A stretch of 17,194 nt of DNA from an uncultured Clostridia bacterium. Its GTDB lineage: Bacteria > Bacillota > Clostridia > TANB77 > CAG-508. Positions 7,123-15,254 of this stretch are shown here, one piece after another. The notes below the pieces were generated by a model that was not told the origin of the DNA, made no database searches, and saw only the letters and a list, made by a program, of their open reading frames with translations. A program made the translations under genes and the position numbers. Location: the NCBI GenBank assembly GCA_948875265.1, contig CAQRYF010000037.1, positions 1-17,194 on the forward strand. Reading direction: 5' to 3'. Each line of letters begins with the position of its first letter. Position 1 is the stretch's first letter.

Positions 7123-7151
7123 TTTACAAACCTAAATTTATGTGTTATAAA
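7123..7151 (+). promoter_or_regulatory. Predicted extended -10 sigma-A promoter of ftsH
   Basis: TTTACA at 7123-7128, a 17-base spacer, and TATAAA at 7146-7151 preceded by TG at 7143-7144 (extended -10). The ftsH start is at 7185. Confidence 0.6.
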
Positions 7152-7184
7152 ATCAATATAAATTAAACATGAGGAGGAATTATT

Positions 7185-8993
7185 TTGAAGAACGGAATTA
7201 AAACATTAGCTATGTGGCTAATTATAGGTGTGATATTTATTGTAGTATTATCATCAATTGTAGAAAATAGTGATTCTAAACTAAAATACTCAGAATTGAT
7301 TGCTGATATAAATAGTGGGAAAGTTGAATCTATTCAAGTAGAAGCTGATGGAAAGACAGCAACTGTTTTATTGAAAGATGATAAGATAAAAAAAGAAGTA
7401 AATATTCCAAATATGGAGAGTTTTATGTCATATACTGAGGATTTCTTAAAAGATGGAGCATTTACATTAGAAGAAAAGTCTGAATCTATCTTTGTTACGA
7501 TTCTTAGTCTACTTACACCATTTGGATTATTAATAATATTTTTTATTTTCTGGTTCTTTATGATGGGTGGTGCAAATAATGGAAATCCAGGAAATAAAAC
7601 GATGTCATTTGGAAAAAGTAAAGCAAGAATGATGACACCAGCAGAGAAAAATAGAATAACATTTGAAGATGTTGCAGGTGTTGATGAAGAAAAGGAAGAA
7701 TTAGAAGAAATAGTACAGTTCTTAAAAAATCCAAAGAAATTTACAGATATGGGAGCAAGAATACCAAAAGGAGTTTTATTAGTAGGTCAACCAGGTACTG
7801 GTAAGACATTACTTGCTAAAGCTGTAGCAGGAGAAGCAGGAGTACCTTTCTTTATTATAAGTGGTTCAGACTTTGTAGAGATGTTTGTTGGTGTTGGTGC
7901 TTCAAGGGTAAGAGATTTATTTGATCAAGCAAAGAAAAATGCACCATGTATTATATTTATAGATGAAATTGATGCAGTTGGACGTCAAAGAGGTGCTGGT
8001 CTTGGTGGAGGACATGATGAAAGAGAACAAACATTAAACCAATTACTAGTAGAAATGGATGGGTTTGCAGAAAATGAAGGTGTTATTGTACTTGCTGCAA
8101 CAAATAGGCCAGATGTATTAGACAAAGCACTTTTAAGAGCAGGTAGATTTGATAGACAAATAGTAGTAGGAGCTCCAGATGTAAAAGCTAGAGAACAAAT
8201 ATTAGAAGTTCATAGCAGAAAGAAAAGATTAGCTGATGATGTAGATTTAAAAGTTATTGCTAAAAATACATCAGGATTTGCAGGGGCAGATTTAGAAAAT
8301 GTATTAAATGAAGCAGCTTTATTAGCAGCTAGAAGGAACTTAAATGAAATTGGAATGAAAGAAATTGAAGATGCCATGGTAAAAGTTACTATGGGACCTG
8401 AAAAGAAAACAAGAGTAAGAAGTGAAAAAGAAAACAGATTGGTAGCATATCATGAAGCTGGGCATGCGGTTGTAAGTCATTACTTAGAAACACAAGATCC
8501 TGTACATCAAATATCTATTGTTCCTAGGGGAATGGCTGGTGGTTATACAATGTATAGACCAACAGAAGATAAATCATTTATGTCAAAGACAGAAATGGAA
8601 GAAAATATAGTGTCACTTTTAGGTGGTAGAGTTGCAGAAGCCCTTATCTTAAATGATATTTCAACAGGAGCAAGTAATGATATAGAAAGAGCAACTAAAA
8701 TTGCAAGAAGTATGGTTACAAAATATGGTATGAGTGATAGAATAGGAGCATTAATGCTTGGTTCTAATCAAGAAGAAGTATTCTTAGGAAGAGATTTTGC
8801 ACAAAGTAAAGAATATTCGGAAGAAACAGCAGCTATTATTGATGAAGAAACTAAAAAAATAGTAGATACAGGATATAATAGAGCAAAACAAATTTTATCA
8901 GATAATGTTGAAAAGCTACACCAGGTTGCAGGAATACTATTAGAAAAAGAGAAAATTGAGGCTGAGGAATTTGAAGCTATATTTGGAGAATAG
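7185..8993 (+). CDS. ftsH: ATP-dependent zinc metalloprotease FtsH
   Basis: This membrane-bound AAA+ protease degrades misfolded membrane proteins and selected regulators. Two membrane helices (about residues 7-26 and 103-127) flank an extracytoplasmic domain. The AAA module has Walker A GQPGTGKT (201-208; Gln where most family members have Pro, a position not needed for nucleotide binding), Walker B IIFIDEID (D260, E261), and the second region of homology ATNRPDVLDKALLRAGRFDRQ. The M41 peptidase domain has zinc-binding HEAGH (423-427), and the likely third ligand is D499 in ASNDIERATKIA. The length of 602 is normal, though it lacks the long acidic tail of some homologues. The start is TTG at 7185 with GAGGAGGA 6 bases upstream. 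It has its own promoter at 7123-7151 and ends at a strong terminator. Confidence 0.97.
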   Translation: MKNGIKTLAMWLIIGVIFIVVLSSIVENSDSKLKYSELIADINSGKVESIQVEADGKTATVLLKDDKIKKEVNIPNMESFMSYTEDFLKDGAFTLEEKSESIFVTILSLLTPFGLLIIFFIFWFFMMGGANNGNPGNKTMSFGKSKARMMTPAEKNRITFEDVAGVDEEKEELEEIVQFLKNPKKFTDMGARIPKGVLLVGQPGTGKTLLAKAVAGEAGVPFFIISGSDFVEMFVGVGASRVRDLFDQAKKNAPCIIFIDEIDAVGRQRGAGLGGGHDEREQTLNQLLVEMDGFAENEGVIVLAATNRPDVLDKALLRAGRFDRQIVVGAPDVKAREQILEVHSRKKRLADDVDLKVIAKNTSGFAGADLENVLNEAALLAARRNLNEIGMKEIEDAMVKVTMGPEKKTRVRSEKENRLVAYHEAGHAVVSHYLETQDPVHQISIVPRGMAGGYTMYRPTEDKSFMSKTEMEENIVSLLGGRVAEALILNDISTGASNDIERATKIARSMVTKYGMSDRIGALMLGSNQEEVFLGRDFAQSKEYSEETAAIIDEETKKIVDTGYNRAKQILSDNVEKLHQVAGILLEKEKIEAEEFEAIFGE

Positions 8994-9007
8994 AATAATA
9001 ATTATTA

Positions 9008-9047
9008 AATAAGATAGTAAGTTTATAACTTTCTATCTTATTTTTTT
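9008..9047 (+). terminator. Rho-independent terminator after ftsH
   Basis: AATAAGATAG (9008-9017) pairs with CTATCTTATT (9033-9042), with an inner AGTT/AACT extension, followed by a run of T. Confidence 0.85.
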
Positions 9048-9307
9048 ATGCTAAATATACAAATATAACATTAATATTTAGAATAATTAATTTGTAATAT
9101 AATTTTAATATTTGCAGATAAAAAAGTTTGAAATGGTATTTCCGTAAATGGTTTTATAACATAAGAAATATTGCAATAAAAAATAGGTGCATACAAAAAT
9201 ATGAATGATATATATAAATATAAATAGAAATAGCTAATCTATAAAAAGATATGTTATTGCTATTTTTTATTTTTAATAAAAGATAATAAAGGGAGGAATA
9301 AAAGATT
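9048..9307 (+). other. AT-rich gap upstream of the LRR surface gene, with a terminator-like leader hairpin
   Basis: No gene is seen here. A weak promoter candidate has TTGAAA at 9128-9133 and a TTATAA-like -10 near 9152-9159. A hairpin AAATAGC (9228-9234)/GCTATTT (9259-9265) is followed by T-rich sequence and lies only about 20 bases before GGGAGGA (9291-9297). If transcription starts upstream, this hairpin would be in the leader and could attenuate the LRR gene. This is inference. Confidence 0.35.
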
Positions 9308-12300
9308 ATGAATGTAAAAAAGAAAGTGATACTAATTGTTTTAATGAGTATAATGTTTTATTTATTAATATTTATGAGTAATAATAAAGTATATGCTGAC
9401 TCTGAAGATATAGTAATAAGTAAGAATTATGATATATCACAAGCTGTAAACAAGTCTTGTAATGTGATAGTCAATGAAATTTATGAAGCTACAGTTGTGA
9501 ATGAATCTACAGTAGCTACTTCACTGAAAGAAATAAGCTTAAATATATATGGAACTGGAAAAATGAGAGATAATCCTTTTTCAGGATTTAAGAATGAAAG
9601 TATATCATTAGGGTCTAGAGGAGGAAGTACTAATTTAATGAGTTTTAATAATGTAACAGTACAAATACAGTTTGGAGTAGTCAATATTGGTGCAGGAGCC
9701 TTTGAAGGATTTCAAATAAAATCGTTATCAATATATGATAGTGTTACATCAATAGGTAGTAATGCATTTTTGAATTGTATAAATTTAAAAGAATTGTCAA
9801 TGTCTAATAATATCACAGAAATAGGAGAAGGAGCTTTTAAAAATTGTACAGCTTTAGAAACATTGGATATACCTGATAAAGTTACAAAAATAGGTGGGGA
9901 TGCATTTAATAACTGTACAAATTTGAAAACTATAAATATAAATAAAACAAGTAATCTAGAATCAATAGGAAATACAGCTTTTGATAATTGTTTAAGCTTG
10001 GAGAGTATATATTTGCCAAGTAAAATTTCATCTATGCCTAGTTATAATAATTCTCCAGTAGCATTTTCAGGTTGTAGCAGTTTGAAGAGTATAAATGTTG
10101 ATGAGAATAATAAAATTTATAGTAGTGAAGATGGGATTTTATTTAATAAAGATAAAACGAGGCTTATAAAATATCCTATAAATATGGTAAAAGGATATTG
10201 GGCAGGACCAATTTATCAAAGCTATGTGCCAAATTCTTATACAATACCAGATACAGTTACAACAATTGGATATGGAGCATTTACAGATGTTACTAATTTA
10301 AAGGTGATTATAATTCCTAACAGTGTAACTTCATTGCTACCTTCAGCATTTAGTGGTACAGGAATAACTAGTATAGAATTACCGGAAAGTATTAAGACAA
10401 TAGGAATTACAGCATTTGCAAGATGTAAAAATTTAGAATATGTAAAGATACCATCAACAATAAATAATATAGATTTGTACGCTTTTAGACAATGTACGAA
10501 TTTAAAAAAGGTAATTATACCAGAAAGTGTAACAAATATACATAGTAGTAATCCATTTGAAGAGTGTGAAGATGTAGTAATATATTGTAAGGTAGGAACT
10601 ACAGCAGAGCAATACGCAAAAAATCATAATATAGAACATATACTTTATAATGAAAGTGGTGATTTTGAATATGCAATAAATGCAAATGGAACTATAACAA
10701 TTATAGGGTATAATGGTACAGCAGAAGAAATAGAAGTACCTAATAAAATTGACGGAAAAATAGTAACAGAATTAGGAGATAAAGTATTTTATAACAAAAC
10801 TAATCTGAAAAAAATAACACTTCCAGAAGGCATAACAAATATAGGAAACTATACATTTGAAAATTGTATAAGTTTAGTCACAATAAATATTCCAGCTACA
10901 GTAAGAACAATAGGAAAAAGGGCTTTTAATGGATGTACAGATTTAACAGATATTATTATACCAGAAGGAGTAAATACTATAAATGAAGGAACATTTAGTG
11001 GATGTATGAAATTATCAAATATAAGATTGCCAAATACCATAACATCTATAGGAGATGATGTATTTAGTTCATGTATGGCAATGAAAGAGTTCATAGTACC
11101 TGATGGAGTGGTTGCAATAGGCAGTAATACATTTTATCAATGTCTTAACCTAGAAAAAATAAGAATACCAGAATCTGTAGTTAGCTTTGGAGAAAATATA
11201 TTTGATAAAGTAATGAATTTTACAATAGAATGTTATAAAGGAAGTAAGGCAGAAGAATATGCTAAACAAAATAATATAAATTATAAATTAATCAATAGTT
11301 CAATAAATCCAACAGAGCCAGAGGATAAAATGCCACCAGAAGTAACAGTAAGTTATAGTACAACAACTCCAACAAAAGAAAGTGTAACAGTAACAATAAC
11401 AGCAAATGAAGAAATACAAGGGGTAGAAGGATGGACTTTATCAGCAGATAAAAAGAAATTAACAAAAACATATAGTAGTAATAAAGAAGAAACTGTAATA
11501 GTAAAAGACTTAGCAGGAAATCAAACCACTGTAAAGGTTAAAATAGAAAATATAACAGATAATAATCCAACAGAGCCAGAGGATAAAACACCACCAGAAG
11601 TAACAGTAAGCTATAGTACAACAGCTCCAACAAAAGAAAGTGTAACAGTAATAATAACAGCAAATGAAGAAATACAAGGGGTAGAAGGATGGACTTTATC
11701 AGCAGATGAAAAGAAATTAACAAAAACATATAGTAGTAATAAAGAAGAAACTGTAACAGTAAAAGACTTAGCAGGAAATCAAACCACTGTAAAGGTTAAA
11801 ATAGAAAATATAACAGATAATAATCCAACAGAGCCAGAGGATAAAACACCGCCAGAAGTAGCAGTAAGCTATAGTACAACAGCTCCAACAAAAGAAAGTG
11901 TAACAGCAACAATAACAGCAAATGAAGAAATACAAGGAGTAGAAGGATGGACTTTATCAGCAGATAAAAGGAAATTAACAAAAACATATAGTAGTAATAA
12001 AGAAGAAACTGTAATAGTAAAAGATTTGTCAGGAAATAAGACAGAGACAACTATAAAAATTAATAATATTACTAAAGATGAGAAACCTAATACAGATGTT
12101 TCAAATGGAGATGACTCAAATAACAGTATTTTAAATGGAAGTGGTTCAGCTAAAAAAGATAGTGATGGAGTAACTAAACAAAAAGAAGGAACCAAAATTA
12201 TAGATAGTAAAGCACAATCAATATTACCAAAAACTGGTGTAGGAAAAGTAGCGTCAATATCGGCATTAATAGGAATTATACTAAGTATAGTATTCTATGT

Positions 12301-12322
12301 AAAATATAAAAAAACATATTAA
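9308..12322 (+). CDS. LPKTG-anchored BspA-type leucine-rich repeat surface protein
   Basis: This is a secreted, cell-wall-attached protein of 1004 residues. The signal peptide has KKK then a hydrophobic core, with likely cleavage after VYA30. BspA-like LRR_5 units, recognisable by recurring patterns such as IGSNAFLNCINLKELSM and IGEGAFKNCTALETLDIP, fill about residues 105-440 and again about 480-660. Each block closes with the family's end motif (TTAEQYAKNHNIEHI and SKAEEYAKQNNINYK). Residues 668 to about 920 are three 86-residue repeats of a beta-rich, Ig-like unit, each starting PTEPEDK-PPEV. A Ser/Asn/Asp-rich linker leads to the sortase motif LPKTG (973-977), a hydrophobic helix and a KYKKTY tail. 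Homologues act in adhesion to host or other bacteria; that role here is inference. GGGAGGA precedes the ATG. Terminator-like hairpins flank it on both sides, so it is probably transcribed alone. Confidence 0.92.
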   Translation: MNVKKKVILIVLMSIMFYLLIFMSNNKVYADSEDIVISKNYDISQAVNKSCNVIVNEIYEATVVNESTVATSLKEISLNIYGTGKMRDNPFSGFKNESISLGSRGGSTNLMSFNNVTVQIQFGVVNIGAGAFEGFQIKSLSIYDSVTSIGSNAFLNCINLKELSMSNNITEIGEGAFKNCTALETLDIPDKVTKIGGDAFNNCTNLKTININKTSNLESIGNTAFDNCLSLESIYLPSKISSMPSYNNSPVAFSGCSSLKSINVDENNKIYSSEDGILFNKDKTRLIKYPINMVKGYWAGPIYQSYVPNSYTIPDTVTTIGYGAFTDVTNLKVIIIPNSVTSLLPSAFSGTGITSIELPESIKTIGITAFARCKNLEYVKIPSTINNIDLYAFRQCTNLKKVIIPESVTNIHSSNPFEECEDVVIYCKVGTTAEQYAKNHNIEHILYNESGDFEYAINANGTITIIGYNGTAEEIEVPNKIDGKIVTELGDKVFYNKTNLKKITLPEGITNIGNYTFENCISLVTINIPATVRTIGKRAFNGCTDLTDIIIPEGVNTINEGTFSGCMKLSNIRLPNTITSIGDDVFSSCMAMKEFIVPDGVVAIGSNTFYQCLNLEKIRIPESVVSFGENIFDKVMNFTIECYKGSKAEEYAKQNNINYKLINSSINPTEPEDKMPPEVTVSYSTTTPTKESVTVTITANEEIQGVEGWTLSADKKKLTKTYSSNKEETVIVKDLAGNQTTVKVKIENITDNNPTEPEDKTPPEVTVSYSTTAPTKESVTVIITANEEIQGVEGWTLSADEKKLTKTYSSNKEETVTVKDLAGNQTTVKVKIENITDNNPTEPEDKTPPEVAVSYSTTAPTKESVTATITANEEIQGVEGWTLSADKRKLTKTYSSNKEETVIVKDLSGNKTETTIKINNITKDEKPNTDVSNGDDSNNSILNGSGSAKKDSDGVTKQKEGTKIIDSKAQSILPKTGVGKVASISALIGIILSIVFYVKYKKTY
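11309..12066 (+). repeat. Three tandem 258-bp repeats within the LRR surface gene
   Basis: Units begin at 11309, 11567 and 11825 with exact 258-base spacing (86 codons). Units 1 and 2 are nearly identical at the DNA level. Unit 3 matches until about 12020, then diverges (LSGNKTETTIKINN in place of LAGNQTTVKVKIEN). The low divergence points to recent duplication or gene conversion and makes copy-number change likely. Confidence 0.95.
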
Positions 12323-12356
12323 GATCATGATGAAAAATTTTATTAAATAAAAGAGA

Positions 12357-12397
12357 GAAAGTAGCAAATTAATATTGCTATTTTCTTTTTTTTGATA
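12357..12397 (+). terminator. Rho-independent terminator after the LRR gene
   Basis: A GAAAGTAGCAA / TTGCTATTTTC stem around a short AT loop is followed by a long T-run up to about 12393. The sequence resembles the hairpin in the leader of the same gene (9228-9265). Confidence 0.75.
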
Positions 12398-12452
12398 TAG
12401 AATAAATGCGTAGTAAAACAGAAGAATAAAATATAGAATTTGGAGAAAGATT

Positions 12453-13007
12453 ATGAAAAATTATTATGAAATATTAGAAGTAAACCCAAGGGCATCAAAA
12501 GAAGTTATTGAAAAAGCATATAAAGTTTTAATAAAAAAATATCATCCAGATATATATGATGGAGAAAAAAGAGAATATGCTGAAGAAAAGTCAAAAGATA
12601 TTAATGAAGCATATAAAATTCTTTCAGATGAGTTTTTAAAAGAACAATATGATAAAGAATTACAAAAAGAAACAGATAACGAACAAATAAATAAATATTA
12701 TAGAAATAATCAGAAATCTCAAAATTCAAAGAAGAAGACATATAAGGATACTAAGGAAGATAAAGTATCAGAGAAGATAGATTATCAAGAAGAAAATGCT
12801 AGTGAGATAGGTAGCTTTAAAAGCTTGATATATCTTGTAAAAACACTTTTTAGAAACAAACCAAATATGGAAAGAGTTAAAGAAATCAAAAGAGAAGATA
12901 TGATTGCAGCTGGAATAACATTAGCAATAGTAATTGTATTGGGAATTATACTATGGTTTATACCTTTAACAAATGGATTCATAAGAAGTTTAATACCATT
13001 TATTTAA
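12453..13007 (+). CDS. Membrane-anchored J-domain (DnaJ-like) protein
   Basis: The N-terminal J domain (about residues 1-70) has the canonical opening NYYEILEVNPRASKEVIEKAY, the HPD motif at 31-33 that stimulates DnaK ATPase, and INEAYKILSDEFLKEQYD. There is no Gly/Phe-rich region, zinc finger or substrate-binding domain, so it is a type III J protein rather than DnaJ. A charged, low-complexity linker (about 70-130) leads to one C-terminal hydrophobic helix (about 150-172). It probably recruits DnaK to the membrane; the client is unknown. GGAG at 12442-12445 precedes the ATG. nrdG follows within 33 bases, suggesting cotranscription, but no functional link is evident. Confidence 0.85.
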   Translation: MKNYYEILEVNPRASKEVIEKAYKVLIKKYHPDIYDGEKREYAEEKSKDINEAYKILSDEFLKEQYDKELQKETDNEQINKYYRNNQKSQNSKKKTYKDTKEDKVSEKIDYQEENASEIGSFKSLIYLVKTLFRNKPNMERVKEIKREDMIAAGITLAIVIVLGIILWFIPLTNGFIRSLIPFI

Positions 13008-13039
13008 AATAAAATTAAAAGAAAAGGAAGTTGATAGAT

Positions 13040-13561
13040 ATGCATTATGCAGATATAAAAAAAGCAGATATAGCAAATGGATTAGGAGTTAGAGTATCAG
13101 TCTTTGTAAGTGGATGTAATCATCATTGTAAAAATTGCTTTAATAGTGAAGCATGGGATTTTAATTACGGAAAAGAATTTACAGAAGAAGAAATAGATAA
13201 AGTAATAAAAGAAATGGACCATCCATATGTTTCAGGATTATCTTTATTAGGAGGAGAGCCTTTAGAGCATGTAAATCAACAAGGACTATTACCATTAGTT
13301 AGAAAAGTTAAAGAGAAATTTCCAGAAAAAAATATATGGTGTTATACAGGATATACATTTGATAATGATGTAATGGATGGAATGTGCAAACATTGGGAGG
13401 AGACACCAGAGTTATTATCATATTTAGATGTTGTAGTAGATGGTAAATTTGAAGAAGATAAAAAAGATATAACATTAAAATTTAGAGGATCAAGTAATCA
13501 AAGAATAATAGATGTACAAAAATCATTAAAGGAAAAGAAAGCAGTATTATTTGAGTTCTAG
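13040..13561 (+). CDS. nrdG: Anaerobic ribonucleotide-triphosphate reductase activating protein
   Basis: NrdG is a radical SAM enzyme that makes the glycyl radical on NrdD under anaerobic conditions, enabling dNTP synthesis. The 173 residues match the family length. The start MHYADIKKADIANGLGVRVSVFVSGC leads into the Fe-S cluster motif CNHHCKNC (C26, C30, C33). LSLLGGEPLEHVNQ and IWCYTGYTFD follow, then DVVVDGKFEEDKKD with FRGSSNQRIIDVQKS, all typical. I chose ATG 13040 rather than the in-frame TTG at 13031 because AGGAAG ends at 13030, giving normal spacing for the ATG and none for the TTG, and because homologues start with M-x-YADIK. No nrdD is in view, so its partner must be encoded elsewhere. 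Confidence 0.94.
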   Translation: MHYADIKKADIANGLGVRVSVFVSGCNHHCKNCFNSEAWDFNYGKEFTEEEIDKVIKEMDHPYVSGLSLLGGEPLEHVNQQGLLPLVRKVKEKFPEKNIWCYTGYTFDNDVMDGMCKHWEETPELLSYLDVVVDGKFEEDKKDITLKFRGSSNQRIIDVQKSLKEKKAVLFEF

Positions 13562-13564
13562 CTA

Positions 13565-13593
13565 TTGACAAGTTATAGCCTTTAATGTATAAT
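13565..13593 (+). promoter_or_regulatory. Perfect consensus sigma-A promoter of rpsU
   Basis: TTGACA at 13565-13570, a 17-base spacer, and TATAAT at 13588-13593 exactly match the consensus. The -35 begins 4 bases after the nrdG stop. Transcription would start near 13600. Confidence 0.85.
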
Positions 13594-13618
13594 GGATATC
13601 GTTAAAAGGGTTATCCCA

Positions 13619-13634
13619 CATACATATATGTATG
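13619..13634 (+). promoter_or_regulatory. 16-base perfect palindrome in the rpsU leader
   Basis: CATACATATATGTATG is self-complementary over all 16 bases and lies between the expected transcript start and AAGGAGG (13641-13647). It could be a DNA operator for a dimeric regulator or an RNA hairpin close to the ribosome binding site. Its function is unknown. Confidence 0.45.
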
Positions 13635-13656
13635 GACCGGAAGGAGGGGAATATAA

Positions 13657-13827
13657 ATGTCAGAAATAAAAGTTAATAATGGTAATATAGAAGATGCCTT
13701 AAAAAGGTTTAAGAGACAATGTGCAAGAAATGGAGTATTGCAAGAAGTTCGTAAAAGAGAACATTATGAAAAACCTAGTGTAAAGAGAAAGAAAAAGTCA
13801 GAGGCAGCAAGAAAAAGAAAATTTTAA
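13657..13827 (+). CDS. rpsU: 30S ribosomal protein S21
   Basis: S21 is a small, very basic protein on the 30S platform near the anti-Shine-Dalgarno helix, where it supports initiation. The 56-residue product reads MSEIKVNNGNIEDALKRFKR, then QCARNGVLQEVRKREHYEKP, and ends in a Lys/Arg-rich tail (SVKRKKKSEAARKRKF). Both the length and the central REHYEKPS motif are diagnostic. AAGGAGG (13641-13647) lies 9 bases before the ATG. It has its own consensus promoter and a terminator downstream, so it forms a single-gene unit. The usual Bacillus partner yqeY is not next to it. Confidence 0.96.
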   Translation: MSEIKVNNGNIEDALKRFKRQCARNGVLQEVRKREHYEKPSVKRKKKSEAARKRKF

Positions 13828-13841
13828 TTTGAAAATTGGGG

Positions 13842-13889
13842 ATTGGAAGTTGAGGTGTATTAATACTCAAAGCTTCCAATTTTTATTTT
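13842..13889 (+). terminator. Rho-independent terminator after rpsU
   Basis: ATTGGAAG (13842-13849) pairs with CTTCCAAT (13873-13880). The stem continues with TTGAG/CTCAA across a 2-base bulge and GTAT/ATAC, followed by TTTTATTTTT. Confidence 0.85.
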
Positions 13890-13890
13890 T

Positions 13891-13918
13891 GAAATTTTTG
13901 CTCTGTCTCCAAAATTTC
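13891..13918 (+). repeat. Small hairpin, possible REP-like element
   Basis: GAAATTTT (13891-13898) and AAAATTTC (13911-13918) enclose a 12-base loop containing CTCTGTCTCC. The architecture (AT-rich arms, TTTTG/CAAAA-type borders, GC-richer loop) recalls family A at 2996-3037, but the loop sequence differs. TATAAT at 13929-13934 just downstream may be the -10 of the M16 gene pair, without a good -35. Confidence 0.35.
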
Positions 13919-13975
13919 AATTAAATAGTATAATAAAATCATAAATGATAAATAATACATAAAAGGAGGAGAAAA

Positions 13976-15247
13976 ATGGAATATATAGAAAAAAAATTAA
14001 AAGAAGGTATTAAATTGCACATTATAAAAACAGATAAATTCAAAACAAATTTAATATCTGTATTTTTAACTACAAAACTAAATAGAGAGAATGTAACTAA
14101 GAATGCATTTATTTCTACTATTTTAAGAAGAGGATCTAAAAATATGAAGACACAGGAAGAAATTAGTAGAACAATGGAAGGAATGTATGGTGCAAGTTTT
14201 GATTGTGGTTTAGATAAAACAGGAGATAATCAAATATTAAAATTTTATATAGAAACAGTTAATGATAACTTTTTGCCACAAAAAGATGGAGATATGTTGA
14301 AAACATCTATAGAAAAGTTATTAGAAATTGTATTTAATCCATATATAGAAAATGAAAGTTTTAAAGAAGAATATGTAAAACAAGAAAAAAATAATATAAA
14401 ACAAAGAATTCAGGGCAAAATTGATAATAAAGCTAGATATGCATTAGATAGATGTATAGAAGAAATGTATAAAAATCAACCATATGGATTATATAAATTT
14501 GGATATATAGAAGACCTAGAAAAAATTGATGGAAAAAATGCATATGAATATTATAAGAAATTAATAAATAGCTGTAAAATAGATATATTTGTATCAGGAA
14601 TGGTAGATGAAAATATTGATAATATAATTGAGTCAAATGATAATATAAAGAAATTAGTAGATAGAAAGCCAGATTACGTTTTACCAGATTTAGGAGGGAA
14701 AGAAAGAAAAGATAAGGAAAATATAGTAACAGAATCAATGGAAGTTACACAAGGTAAACTATTACTTGGATTAGATGTTGATATTGATAAGGAAGAATTA
14801 AAATATGATACATTAATTTATAATAGTATTTTAGGGGGTTCTGCTAATTCTAAAATGTTTCAAAATGTAAGAGAAAAAGCAAATTTAGCATATGTAGCAA
14901 GTTCGAGCTATATGAGACAAAAAAACAACATTTTTGTTAATTGTGGTATAGAAATAGGAAACTATGAAAAAGCTTTGGAATTAATAAAAGAACAAATTGA
15001 AGAAATGAAAAAAGGAGAGTTTACAGAAGAGGAAATCGAAAATGCTAAAAAAGGAATTATAGCAGCAATAAAAACAATAGATGATGAACAAGATACAGGT
15101 ATAACTTATTATTTTGGACAAGAAATGTCTGGAACAAAAGTAACTCCAGAAGAATATATAAGCAAAGTACAAAATATAGATAAACAAAAAGTTCAAGATA
15201 TTGCTAATAAAGTTAGTATTAACACAGTTTATTTTTTAAGAGACTGA
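13976..15247 (+). CDS. M16 family peptidase-like protein without zinc motif (YmfF-like)
   Basis: The 423-residue protein has the two-domain layout of M16 (insulinase/pitrilysin) proteins. In the N-terminal domain the region where active members have HxxEH reads NAFISTILRRGSKN, with no His pair or Glu, so it should be catalytically inactive. The C-terminal domain keeps the substrate-binding pattern MFQNVREKANLAYVASSSY. It resembles Bacillus subtilis YmfF, which lies beside the zinc-containing YmfH; M16 enzymes often work as active/inactive heterodimers. YmfF/YmfH homologues have been linked to elongation factor P modification in Bacillus; nothing here tests that. AAGGAGGAG precedes the ATG by about 5 bases. 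The partner gene starts 103 bases downstream, separated by a palindromic repeat pair. Confidence 0.82.
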   Translation: MEYIEKKLKEGIKLHIIKTDKFKTNLISVFLTTKLNRENVTKNAFISTILRRGSKNMKTQEEISRTMEGMYGASFDCGLDKTGDNQILKFYIETVNDNFLPQKDGDMLKTSIEKLLEIVFNPYIENESFKEEYVKQEKNNIKQRIQGKIDNKARYALDRCIEEMYKNQPYGLYKFGYIEDLEKIDGKNAYEYYKKLINSCKIDIFVSGMVDENIDNIIESNDNIKKLVDRKPDYVLPDLGGKERKDKENIVTESMEVTQGKLLLGLDVDIDKEELKYDTLIYNSILGGSANSKMFQNVREKANLAYVASSSYMRQKNNIFVNCGIEIGNYEKALELIKEQIEEMKKGEFTEEEIENAKKGIIAAIKTIDDEQDTGITYYFGQEMSGTKVTPEEYISKVQNIDKQKVQDIANKVSINTVYFLRD

Positions 15248-15254
15248 TTAAGGG

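Noticed and set aside
7785..7808. FtsH inactivated by the unusual Gln in GQPGTGKT
   Set aside because: The Walker A Gly, Lys and Thr residues are all present, and the substituted position is variable among P-loops. The protease and other ATPase motifs are intact.
11309..12066. CRISPR-like regular spacing
   Set aside because: The 258-bp period is tandem protein-coding repeats in frame, not short repeats with unique spacers.
11538..12195. Open frames on the minus strand across the tandem repeats of the LRR gene
   Set aside because: They are Leu-rich shadows of a repetitive, low-complexity coding strand, with no ribosome binding sites or family resemblance.
13031..13039. TTG start for nrdG at 13031
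   Set aside because: AGGAAG ends right at this TTG, leaving no spacing. ATG 13040 has normal spacing and the canonical N-terminus.
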